From: a virus | Reading direction: 5' to 3' (one strand) | DNA: 21,365 bases | IMG/VR virus record: IMGVR_UViG_3300006736_001109 | Span: 1-21,365 of that record | In this document: positions 1-6,494 of the stretch, one piece after another | How positions within the stretch are numbered: the first letter of the stretch is position 1 | Layout: each line of letters opens with the position of its first letter | Notes under the pieces: generated by a model | Told to the model about the DNA's origin: nothing | The model's input: the letters and a program-made list of their open reading frames with translations, nothing else | Databases searched by the model: none | Position numbers and translations under genes: made by a program

Positions 1-57
1 ACTAAGATAGAAATAACAACAGGAACAAAAACGGAAGAAGAAAAAGAAAATGTATAA
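1..57 (+). CDS. C-terminal end of an upstream gene (partial)
   Basis: A frame open from base 1 encodes 18 residues, is rich in Thr, Lys and Glu, and stops at TAA 55-57. It overlaps the ATG of the next gene at 50-52 by 8 bases, which fits the overlapped gene packing of the rest of this arm. Too little is present to suggest a function. The purine-rich run at 30-49 could instead be only a leader for the following gene. Confidence 0.4.
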   Translation, partial: TKIEITTGTKTEEEKENV

Positions 58-706
58 ACCACTAATAGCAATCGTAGGTCACAGCGGCAGCGGTAAGAGT
101 ACAGCGTTGCGTAACCTAGACCCGAAGACAACCTACATTCTAGACTTGGAGCGTAAGGGATTTCCTTTTCCCAAGGCTAGTAGGTTCAACATCATTCCCG
201 TGGAGAACGCCAACGCTTTCCCTAGGGAACTTGAGAAGGTTCTAAAGAAAGATGACTGCGAGACCATAGTGGTCGAGTCGTTCACCAAGTACGTGGAACA
301 GGTTCACACGTTGGCTACCAACTCGTTCAAGGGCTACGATATCTGGTCGTTCTACAACAGGACTATCCGTAATATGTTAGACTCCATCAAGAACGATAAG
401 GCTACAATTATTTTCACCGCCGTAGACGACATCGTGAAGATTCCGCAGATTACAGGCGGCGAGTCCTCGCACCGCAGGGTCAAGGTGCAAGGTAAAGTTC
501 ACGAAGGCGCGATAGAGAAGGAGTTTCTCATGGTGTTGTTCACCGAGGTACGCAAGAACGAGAAGACCGAGGAGATGGAATACTTCTTCCAGACTAACAC
601 GGATGGGGTTACGTCAGCCAAGACTCCAATGGGTATGTTCGACGAACAGCTCATCCCCAATGACATCGTTACGGTGCTGAAGAAAGCGGAGGAATACTAC
701 AAATGA
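50..706 (+). CDS. Phage P-loop ATPase, RecA-like/AAA_24 (Sak4-type) protein
   Basis: This 218-aa protein has a clear Walker A motif (GHSGSGKST, residues 10-18) right after a first beta strand. A Walker B-like strand follows at about 72-77 (TIVVES, acidic residue E76). The later part alternates strands and helices with a basic stretch around 145-155, as in the phage ATP-binding proteins annotated AAA_24 or Sak4-like. Family members often sit beside an ssDNA-binding protein and are thought to act in recombination or annealing during phage replication. A DUF669-like gene lies 1 kb downstream and supports that role. The ATG follows a purine-rich leader without a canonical Shine-Dalgarno sequence. 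The gene ends in an ATGA overlap with the next one. The ATPase fold is confident; the recombination role is inferred. Confidence 0.82.
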   Translation: MYKPLIAIVGHSGSGKSTALRNLDPKTTYILDLERKGFPFPKASRFNIIPVENANAFPRELEKVLKKDDCETIVVESFTKYVEQVHTLATNSFKGYDIWSFYNRTIRNMLDSIKNDKATIIFTAVDDIVKIPQITGGESSHRRVKVQGKVHEGAIEKEFLMVLFTEVRKNEKTEEMEYFFQTNTDGVTSAKTPMGMFDEQLIPNDIVTVLKKAEEYYK

Positions 707-1149
707 TAACAGACATAGATGCACCTTGGGAAATAATAGAAGAAATTTCTGATGGTACATATACAGGAAAGCGTTGGCTGTTGGAGTGTCCACTCTGTAA
801 AAAAGACCCTGTTTTACTTGTGGAAAACAACGGTCAAGATTGTTCTGTAGAGTGTCCAACCTGTAACCTTCTTATAAACAACCGCTCAAAGGTTGGCATA
901 AAACAAATGGGGAAGCTTTGGAACAAGCTAACCACGCAAACGTGGCCAGCCGAAGAGTTTACATACTGTATGCGTGACGAGTGTAAGAAGGTTGGTGATA
1001 ACACCGTCAAGCCTACTCCATATATCGGCAGTAACAGAGATACTAATTACGGTTGGTATGCAATGTGTCCTAACTGTCATAACATTGTATCTGGAGACAC
1101 GCGAGCGGAAACATTAAAGCTTTGGGATAGCGAGCATTTGATTGTTTAA
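703..1149 (+). CDS. Tandem zinc-ribbon protein, Lar-like
   Basis: This 148-aa protein has two four-cysteine sites: C29/C32 with C51/C54, and C89/C94 with C122/C125. The first unit is followed by a stretch ending in LWN and the second by one ending in LWD. That matches the order in Lar-type restriction alleviation proteins: CPxC, a short beta segment, CxxC, then a helix ending in WN. Lar family proteins are small, usually single-unit, phage and prophage proteins linked to relief of type I restriction, but many relatives are uncharacterised. The tandem arrangement suggests internal duplication and divergence. Translation is probably coupled to the upstream ATPase by ATGA at 703-706. A GGAGGA purine run lies about 14 bases upstream. 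A counter-restriction role is only a hypothesis. Confidence 0.7.
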   Translation: MITDIDAPWEIIEEISDGTYTGKRWLLECPLCKKDPVLLVENNGQDCSVECPTCNLLINNRSKVGIKQMGKLWNKLTTQTWPAEEFTYCMRDECKKVGDNTVKPTPYIGSNRDTNYGWYAMCPNCHNIVSGDTRAETLKLWDSEHLIV

Positions 1150-1153
1150 TGTT

Positions 1154-1378
1154 ATGAAAAATAAACCTAGGGTAACATTGGGACGGTTGTTTGTAGTAGC
1201 GAACGACCGCAAGCACAAGGCAGCCAACAGGTCGTATATCTTTACGTACCTTGAGGGCAAACACAGACCTGTCCCACATCTATTCACGGACAGGCAGCTA
1301 AAGGAAGCCAGAGAACGGGCATTTAATAACCCAGAGGACTGCCTACCCCTGTCTAGGTGGTGGGAGTTTTGGAAATAA
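1154..1378 (+). CDS. Small hypothetical protein
   Basis: I do not recognise this gene. The ATG at 1154 lies 4 bases after the previous stop and gives 74 residues. An in-frame TTG at 1142 would add four residues and overlap the previous gene, so the ATG is preferred. The N-terminal half is basic and beta-like. Near residue 45 there is a helix-like segment beginning FTDRQLKEARERA, followed by NPED and a tryptophan-rich end. It has no cysteines, signal peptide or membrane segment. It lies between the zinc-ribbon gene and the ssDNA-binding-type gene in the same orientation, so it is probably an early gene. Confidence 0.62.
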   Translation: MKNKPRVTLGRLFVVANDRKHKAANRSYIFTYLEGKHRPVPHLFTDRQLKEARERAFNNPEDCLPLSRWWEFWK

Positions 1379-1449
1379 TTTCCCTATGAGTGTAGGGGAT
1401 ACGTGTACGATACACTACAATAAACATAAACTACAATACATAATAACAA
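1379..1449 (+). promoter_or_regulatory. AT-rich leader with two hairpins and tandem TACAAT boxes
   Basis: Just after the preceding stop, CCCTA at 1382-1386 pairs with TAGGG at 1393-1397 around a 6-base loop. Next, GTGTA at 1403-1407 pairs with TACAC at 1411-1415 around CGA. The 9-base direct repeat ACTACAATA then occurs at 1414-1422 and 1430-1438; each copy contains TACAAT, one mismatch from a sigma-70 -10 box. No good -35 box stands at normal distance: GATACA at 1409-1414 matches only the last three positions. The start of the ssDNA-binding-type gene at 1450 has no Shine-Dalgarno sequence. This could be a promoter/leader region, but the evidence is weak. Confidence 0.35.
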
Positions 1450-1932
1450 ATGGCTAAGATAAGTCTAAAAGGTATTACGGAAAGTTCGGGTAGGCCTTAC
1501 CTCCCGAATGGTACATACACGCTTCGCATTGTCGAGGCAGAGCGCAAGGTCAGTAGCAAGGGCAACGACATGGTTGCTATTGTAACTGAAGTTGTAGAAC
1601 CCGCAGAAGTTAACGGGCCTAGTGGCTTTGTTGAGATCAGCGGTGTTCAAGTTAGGGACTACCCTCTGATTCCGTCTCGGAGTCTGAAGGAGTACCACAA
1701 AATCTTCGACCTGCCCGATGAGTTCGAGCTGGAAGAGTACGATGAGATCGCCGAGGGTCTCAAGGGTAAAGCATTTAAGGCTGTACTCTACACGAAGTCT
1801 GAGTCTAGAATGGACGAGATCACAGGTGACCCTATGATCGACCCCATAACTGGGCAACCGTTAGCGAGTTATCGCTACAACGTGGAACGCAGATTAGAAG
1901 CTGCTGAAGACCACGATATGTCTGGGTTCTAG
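1450..1932 (+). CDS. Probable ssDNA-binding protein, DUF669-like
   Basis: This 160-aa protein opens with a beta-rich region (NGTYTLRIVEAERK, then GNDMVAIVTEVV) resembling the OB-fold-like start of phage DUF669 and related single-strand-binding proteins. It then has an acidic helical section around residues 85-105. The last residues, EDHDMSGF, are acidic and end in a phenylalanine. That resembles the C-terminal tips by which bacterial and phage SSBs recruit partner proteins. It sits between an AAA_24/Sak4-type ATPase and the DNA polymerase, a common neighbourhood for such proteins. The start follows an A-rich leader. Assignment rests on overall pattern and context, not on an invariant motif. 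Confidence 0.62.
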   Translation: MAKISLKGITESSGRPYLPNGTYTLRIVEAERKVSSKGNDMVAIVTEVVEPAEVNGPSGFVEISGVQVRDYPLIPSRSLKEYHKIFDLPDEFELEEYDEIAEGLKGKAFKAVLYTKSESRMDEITGDPMIDPITGQPLASYRYNVERRLEAAEDHDMSGF

Positions 1933-1940
1933 TCTCTAAC

Positions 1941-2024
1941 GAGGCTTGCGGTATGGTACGCAGAGAGATTCTGCGGCGGGTTTATGACATTCTGTCATTC
2001 CCCTCTGAAACAAACGCAAGCCTC
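1941..2024 (+). ncRNA. Candidate structured RNA: perfect three-way junction
   Basis: The outer arms GAGGCTTGCG (1941-1950) and CGCAAGCCTC (2015-2024) are exact reverse complements, a 10-bp closing stem. Inside are two independent perfect hairpins. CGCAGA (1959-1964) pairs with TCTGCG (1970-1975) around a 5-base loop, and ATGACA (1984-1989 by 6 bp) pairs with TGTCAT (1993-1998) around a 3-base loop. The joining segments are 8, 8 and 16 bases. The structure fills most of the gap between the ssDNA-binding gene stop (1932) and the next ATG (2036), with the closing stem ending 11 bases before that ATG. It has no U-tract, so a simple terminator is unlikely. It could be a cis-regulatory RNA, a small RNA, or a DNA cruciform used in replication. 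Strand is assigned from the surrounding genes. Confidence 0.5.
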
Positions 2025-2035
2025 ACTTACAGAAA

Positions 2036-2218
2036 ATGCTTATGAACAAAACTAAACCTAAGTCGGACAGCAGGGTGAAGCGGTATATCCCTCTGATGAT
2101 ACCCGAAACCCTACACCGCAAACTAAAGACAAGGGCCAGAGACAAGTGTATGCGACTCAATCAATACGGGCCGCGCCTACTGGCCAAAGCACTACGAAAC
2201 GACAATGACAGTTATTGA
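2036..2218 (+). CDS. Small ribbon-helix-helix-like DNA-binding protein
   Basis: This basic 60-aa protein has a short strand (RYIPLMIP) followed by a helix (ETLHRKLKTRARDK) and a second helix (YGPRLLAKALRN). This is the strand-helix-helix order and length of Arc/CopG-type ribbon-helix-helix regulators. Two in-frame ATGs occur at 2036 and 2042; neither has a clear Shine-Dalgarno sequence. The gene begins 11 bases after the three-way-junction element, and its 3' end overlaps the next gene by 14 bases. If it is a repressor, operators in the adjacent leaders are plausible, but that is inference. The fold assignment is moderate because the core is short. Confidence 0.6.
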   Translation: MLMNKTKPKSDSRVKRYIPLMIPETLHRKLKTRARDKCMRLNQYGPRLLAKALRNDNDSY

Positions 2219-2471
2219 ACAAGTAAAGCAGGAGCTAGAGAGCTTGGCTCCCAAAAAAGTACAGGACTGTGAGGCGGTAGCCCACAGGTTTAAGGAACTA
2301 ATGGCTAAGGTTTTGGTCGTCGGGTATAAGTCCGGCTTCCAAGACGCGGCAAACTTGGTTGTATCCTACGTTGACGGTCACTTCAAGGACAACAAGGAGT
2401 TCGCCGAGGAATCCGAGGAGATCGCAACGGCGAAACTTATGGACTTAGAGTTTCCAACCGATGCGTCATAA
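2205..2471 (+). CDS. Small hypothetical protein, helical and acidic
   Basis: I do not recognise this 88-aa protein. It appears mostly alpha-helical: residues 3-40 are amphipathic and include a hydrophobic stretch (LMAKVLVVGYKSGF). The C-terminal half is acidic (EESEEIATAKLMDLEFP). It has no cysteine pairs beyond a lone Cys and no signal peptide. It overlaps the ribbon-helix-helix gene by 14 bases and the DNA polymerase start by 11 bases. That supports real coupled translation within the replication operon and possibly an accessory role beside the polymerase. Confidence 0.62.
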   Translation: MTVIEQVKQELESLAPKKVQDCEAVAHRFKELMAKVLVVGYKSGFQDAANLVVSYVDGHFKDNKEFAEESEEIATAKLMDLEFPTDAS

Positions 2472-4848
2472 GCCTACCGAGACATACTCAGGCTTAACTG
2501 TTGTAATAGACACGCCCTCGCGGTTCGACCGACACGTTCTTTTGAGCGGTTACGCGGGGGCGTTTTTTGACTCTACAGTTGCAGTTGGTCGGGACTCTTG
2601 CGATCTGCGTACCCTGCCTACATTGGGTGCTGGGCTACTGCCGGGGACGAAGGTAGTCTTGTTGCTTGGTCGTAAGTCTTTGCGCCAACATAAACCCGGA
2701 GTAGGCCTTGATGAACAGAGGGGAAATCCGTGGGTAGAGGATGGCGTAACCTACCTTGCGTCGTATATGCCGCAGGATGCCTTTGATCGTAAGAACTATT
2801 TCAACCCTAACGAAGAATACGCAGGGGGTAGCGATGACGACAAGGTAACACACGGGAGAACCAAGCGACAGAACTGGAGATTCTGGTTGCGTAAGGATAT
2901 CCGCAAGGCCTGTCGGTATCTGTTGGTAAAGCCAAGGATGCGGGAGATAGGTGAGGTAATCTATCCTAAGCTTGAGGATGTGGTCGGAGACCTCACGGAG
3001 ACCAAGGGTAAAGACCTGTTCTTCGATGTCGAGACCATGAGCGATTTGACGCTCACTTGCCTAGGTTATGGGTGGTCAGATGCGGAGGCTATCTGTGTTC
3101 CTATGTATGAGATACCGCGTCAGGCATACTACTATGGTGGTCAGGGTACAGCGGAAGTTTTAAGAGCCTTGGCGGTGGCATTTCGGGACAATACGGTGGT
3201 AATCCACAACGCTATGTTCGACCTCTTTGTCATGGCCTACAAGTACGGGATTCCCTTCCCCCGCAAAGTCTATGACACTATGCTTTCGCACCATCGACTG
3301 TACCCCGAAGTCGAGAAATCCCTAGGCCACTGCATCTCCCTCTACATAGACCGGGAGTACCACAAGAACGAGGGTGTCTTTGAACCCCGCAACCAGCAGC
3401 AAATCCTCTCCCTCTACCACTACAACGCCAAGGATGTCATCAGCCTAGCCCTGCTCAAACCCAAGCTCGAACTACACGCAGCCCAGCTCTACGCCAAGGA
3501 AAGTGTCCAGCAGGTAAACGACAGCATCATACCGTACCTGACTGCCATGTGCCAAGGCATCAACTACGACAAGAAAACCCTAGAGGACAAGATAGTCTAC
3601 AACAACCGCTACTGCGCCCAACTCTCCCGTATGCTGCGGCTGCTCGTCGGCTACGAACTCAACCCGAACAGTCCCAAGCAGGTTTCCAACTACCTCTACA
3701 ACTGTATGCTGTACAAGAAACCAGCCAAAGACCTAACGAATGAGAAGACCTTGTTGCAGCTACGACTTAAGCATCCGAACCCTGTGCTTACGCTTATACT
3801 AAAGTACAGGGGAGTAGCGAAGCAGTCTGGCCAGTTGAAGTTCCCGCCCTATGTTCCACGTGGAACAACCAAGGAAAGGATAACCACAGCCTACAATCTG
3901 GCCGGTACTACCACTTTCCGACTGGCTTCCAAAAGATTGCTTGGCAGATGGGGTACGAACGTGCAAAACTTTCCCAAGGATTTACGTAAATTATTCCTTC
4001 CAGATGAAAACAGAATCTTTATCCAAGTTGACCAGTCGGGTGCAGAGGCACTTGTTGTTTCTTACCTCTGCACTAAAGGTAACTTTCGCAGTCTCTTTCT
4101 TCATGGGATTAAAAGTCATGTGTATGTTGCCCTTCGTTTGTTTGCCGAAGTGTGGTCTACAGAACTGGGCCGTTCAGTCGATGAGTTCTGTACTTCGCCA
4201 ATTGCCCAAGTTAGCAGGCTGCGAGGATGGGACGAACTCGACCGCTTAATAAAGTCTAGCGACAACTGGAGCGCAGAGAAACGCTACTACTTCATTGCCA
4301 AGATGGTTTGCCATGCCAGCAACTACGGCATGAAGCCTCCCACCTTTAGGGTAAACCTACTCCAGAAATCAGAGGGCAAGGTCTCCATCTCAATGGCCGA
4401 GGCCAAGCGATTCCTTAACACCTACCACGATCTCTTTCCAGAAATACGCTTGTGGCACATGGAAACTATCAGTACATTACGGCGTGAGGGTATCCTAAGA
4501 AATCTGTTTGGCTACCCCCGTGTATTCACAGCCAACGTAGATGAATCCATGTACAAGGAAGCCTACGCCTTCGTACCGCAATCAACTGTAGGCACGATAA
4601 CGAATATTACATTTACCAAAATGCAACAGAAAATAGAGAATCCCCAAGATCCACTATCCTCCATGAATGTGGATATCCTACAGAACAATCACGACAGCGT
4701 TCTGATACAATGTCCACCCGAACACGCAGACTATGTGGCCAAGGAAACCATGACCATAATGAACTGTGATCTAGTTTCGCCACGCGGTGAGAAGTTCTCG
4801 ATGAAGAGCGAAGCCTGCGTCGGTGATACATGGGGAGGTGTAGCGTGA
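2461..4848 (+). CDS. Family A DNA polymerase with 3'-5' exonuclease and UDG-like N-terminus
   Basis: This 795-aa protein is the replicative polymerase. The exonuclease domain is intact: D189 and E191 (FDVET), D254 (HNAMFD) and Y321/D325 (YNAKD). Polymerase motif A is VDQSGAE (D524, E529). Motif B is AKMVCHASNYG with K614, Y622 and G623. Motif C is HD at 744-745, followed by Ser rather than the usual Glu. Residues 1 to about 130 resemble a family 4/5 uracil-DNA glycosylase: IDTPS stands where GEAPG is expected, then LLGRKSL, an RGNPW box, and SYMP where a catalytic-type His box (HP) is expected. This domain is probably inactive. Residue 618, in the position of E. coli Pol I F762, is His. The start overlaps the upstream gene by 11 bases and the stop overlaps the next gene's GTG. 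Codon use shifts strongly towards C-ending codons at about 3250-3720. Confidence 0.93.
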   Translation: MRHKPTETYSGLTVVIDTPSRFDRHVLLSGYAGAFFDSTVAVGRDSCDLRTLPTLGAGLLPGTKVVLLLGRKSLRQHKPGVGLDEQRGNPWVEDGVTYLASYMPQDAFDRKNYFNPNEEYAGGSDDDKVTHGRTKRQNWRFWLRKDIRKACRYLLVKPRMREIGEVIYPKLEDVVGDLTETKGKDLFFDVETMSDLTLTCLGYGWSDAEAICVPMYEIPRQAYYYGGQGTAEVLRALAVAFRDNTVVIHNAMFDLFVMAYKYGIPFPRKVYDTMLSHHRLYPEVEKSLGHCISLYIDREYHKNEGVFEPRNQQQILSLYHYNAKDVISLALLKPKLELHAAQLYAKESVQQVNDSIIPYLTAMCQGINYDKKTLEDKIVYNNRYCAQLSRMLRLLVGYELNPNSPKQVSNYLYNCMLYKKPAKDLTNEKTLLQLRLKHPNPVLTLILKYRGVAKQSGQLKFPPYVPRGTTKERITTAYNLAGTTTFRLASKRLLGRWGTNVQNFPKDLRKLFLPDENRIFIQVDQSGAEALVVSYLCTKGNFRSLFLHGIKSHVYVALRLFAEVWSTELGRSVDEFCTSPIAQVSRLRGWDELDRLIKSSDNWSAEKRYYFIAKMVCHASNYGMKPPTFRVNLLQKSEGKVSISMAEAKRFLNTYHDLFPEIRLWHMETISTLRREGILRNLFGYPRVFTANVDESMYKEAYAFVPQSTVGTITNITFTKMQQKIENPQDPLSSMNVDILQNNHDSVLIQCPPEHADYVAKETMTIMNCDLVSPRGEKFSMKSEACVGDTWGGVA
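4833..4840 (+). promoter_or_regulatory. Ribosome binding site deciding a GTG start
   Basis: GGGAGGTG lies inside the end of the polymerase gene, 4 bases before GTG 4845-4847. That GTG overlaps the polymerase TGA as GTGA. It is the best Shine-Dalgarno sequence in the left arm. It argues that the downstream ATPase starts at this GTG rather than at the ATG at 4830, which would precede the site. Confidence 0.6.
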
Positions 4849-6047
4849 CGATCTTGGAGAAGTGGCGTTTCTATCTGGAAGACCTTGAGTCACCCGACCT
4901 CTACCTAGACTGGGGATTCTACTTTCTGATAAGCAGTTGTCTTCAGCGTAGGATATGGACTTCGCAGGGTATCAACGCAATCTACCCGAACCTGTTCATG
5001 CTGCTGGTTGGGCCACCCGCTTGTGGCAAGAGTCGTTTGATCTCCATGATCTCTGACATCATCGAGGACAACGAGCTAAAGATAATGAGCAAGGACAAGA
5101 AACAAACTGCTCCCCTCTTCCCCTACACCGCTGACAGCATAACAGCAGAAGCTCTCAGCAGATACTTGGCTGAAGAATGCACCAAGGTTTTTACCCTAGA
5201 GGATGGTAGCGACTATGTTCATGCGTCCTGTACCATGTTGATAGAGGAACTCGGAGTCTTCCTAAAGAAGCGTACCGAGGACACCGTGAATATGCTCAAC
5301 CAACTCTACGATGCTCGCAACTACCGCTACTACACAAAGAAGCAGGGTAAAGACAACGTACAAAACGTGTGCGTGTCGATGATAGCAGGCACTACCCCGG
5401 CGTTCATCCGTGAGTGCTTCAACGAGAACCTCATATCCCAAGGCTTCACCTCCCGCTTCATTGTAGTCTACCAAGACGAACCTCGATTCCTCCGACAGTT
5501 CACCGGCTTCACGGACAAGCACATCCAAGCTAGGGCAGACGTTGTCCAGCACGTAAAGAAGCTGTCCAAACGCTGTGGCCCAGTACCCATGTCCGAAGAG
5601 TGCGCTGCCTACCACAAGAAACGCTACGAAAGCGGCTCATACATAAACAACAGAATCAACAGCAGTCCCAAGCTGGATCTATACTACGCCCGGAAGAACA
5701 TCCACCTACAAAAGCTGGCCCTCGCGGTGCAAATGGGCAATTCAGCCGAATCTGAAGAGGTTACGCTGGAGGCATTTAAGTACGCAGAGAAATTCATTGC
5801 AGAGACCGAGCTTTTCATGCACCGTAGCTATGACCTAACAGGCAGAAATGTGATCCACGAGTTCACACGGAAGCTTGGTGAGTATGTGAATGGTAAAGAG
5901 GACGGTGTATCCCACAAAAAACTATGGCTAGACTGGCACAGCGACCTAAAAAAGGACGAGTTAGAAGCAGCGCTAGAGTTTCTAATGCAAACCGATCAGA
6001 TCGTAGCCGCAAAGAAGGGCGGCAAGTTAGTCTACCTGCCAAAATAA
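4845..6047 (+). CDS. DUF3987-like AAA+ ATPase, probable replicative helicase
   Basis: From GTG 4845 this is a 400-aa protein. A Walker A motif (GPPACGKS, K62) follows a hydrophobic strand. Walker B is TMLIEE (E134/E135). A later strand ends in AGTTPAF (sensor-1 position), and GFTSRF carries a candidate arginine finger, R204. The C-terminal third is helical and ends in a winged-helix-like segment (KKLWLDW, then LEAALEFLMQTDQI). This layout matches the DUF3987 group of phage and plasmid primase/helicase proteins, minus any primase domain. It directly follows the DNA polymerase with coupled translation, so it most likely unwinds DNA at the phage fork. An ATG at 4830 would add five residues. Helicase activity is inferred from family and context. 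Confidence 0.78.
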   Translation: MTILEKWRFYLEDLESPDLYLDWGFYFLISSCLQRRIWTSQGINAIYPNLFMLLVGPPACGKSRLISMISDIIEDNELKIMSKDKKQTAPLFPYTADSITAEALSRYLAEECTKVFTLEDGSDYVHASCTMLIEELGVFLKKRTEDTVNMLNQLYDARNYRYYTKKQGKDNVQNVCVSMIAGTTPAFIRECFNENLISQGFTSRFIVVYQDEPRFLRQFTGFTDKHIQARADVVQHVKKLSKRCGPVPMSEECAAYHKKRYESGSYINNRINSSPKLDLYYARKNIHLQKLALAVQMGNSAESEEVTLEAFKYAEKFIAETELFMHRSYDLTGRNVIHEFTRKLGEYVNGKEDGVSHKKLWLDWHSDLKKDELEAALEFLMQTDQIVAAKKGGKLVYLPK

Positions 6048-6340
6048 AGATAGCCAACCTCAACTTCAAGTTAAAGTTCATCAACTCTGACAGCAGGGAG
6101 ATTTGTGACAGTCACGGGTGGGTAGATTTTAACAGAGAGCTTATCGCATTAAACCCGGAACAGTCAGCCGAGGCCTTGCATGATACATTTCTCCATGAGG
6201 TGATTCACGCTATCTGTTACGTCATGTCTGTTAAGATGGAAGAGGGTGACGAGCAGATGACACGTAGGCTCGCCACAGGTTTGTGCATGGTATGGAAAGA
6301 TAATAAGAAAGTATTCGAGTGGTGGCAAAAACTAATCTAA
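6044..6340 (+). CDS. HExxH metallopeptidase-like protein, non-ATG start likely
   Basis: The protein contains LHEVIHAI, an HExxH zinc site, preceded by an extended strand that looks like the usual first strand of these small phage peptidases. It is followed by an acidic run (EEGDEQMTRRLA) that may supply a third ligand. Family members are around 100 residues and start just before the KIKIANLNF-like strand. No ATG, GTG or TTG exists there in frame. An ATA at 6044 overlaps the previous gene's TAA as ATAA, mimicking the ATGA couplings seen elsewhere, and would give 98 residues. The nearest in-frame ATG is at 5924, deep in the helicase gene; it would add a basic, low-quality 40-residue tail. No substrate is known; such proteins might act on DNA-protein complexes like SprT, but this is a guess. 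Confidence 0.6.
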   Translation: MKIANLNFKLKFINSDSREICDSHGWVDFNRELIALNPEQSAEALHDTFLHEVIHAICYVMSVKMEEGDEQMTRRLATGLCMVWKDNKKVFEWWQKLI

Positions 6341-6492
6341 CATGGTGGGAGAAAGAACGAAAACTTATGGGGGGCGAGCTAGACGAACTACTAGTGGCCC
6401 TAGACGGGATGAAGTTGCCGAAAGTTAAATGTGCGCCCTTCAGTATAAAGCAAAAGCAGACCGAGGAGTTACGGAAGAAGCTGAAAATCTAG
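6322..6492 (+). CDS. Small charged hypothetical protein
   Basis: A frame with codon use like the neighbouring genes runs to TAG 6490-6492. From GTG 6322 it encodes 56 residues beginning MAKTNLTWWEKERKL, overlapping the metallopeptidase gene by 19 bases. From ATG 6367 it would encode 41 residues. It is helical and lysine-rich at the end (EELRKKLKI), with a small middle segment containing KVKCAPF. I do not recognise it. It is the last gene of the left arm, and its stop codon lies only 2 bases from the stop of the converging pseudopilin gene. Confidence 0.5.
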   Translation: MAKTNLTWWEKERKLMGGELDELLVALDGMKLPKVKCAPFSIKQKQTEELRKKLKI

Positions 6493-6494
6493 GC

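Noticed and set aside
1941-2024. Hammerhead ribozyme or tRNA-like reading of the three-way junction
   Set aside because: No CUGAUGA core is present on either strand, and stem lengths and loops do not match a tRNA. A GAAA alone is not enough.
3549-4249. Plus-strand alternative frames inside the polymerase gene
   Set aside because: They are out of frame with intact polymerase motifs and appear to follow from local base composition.
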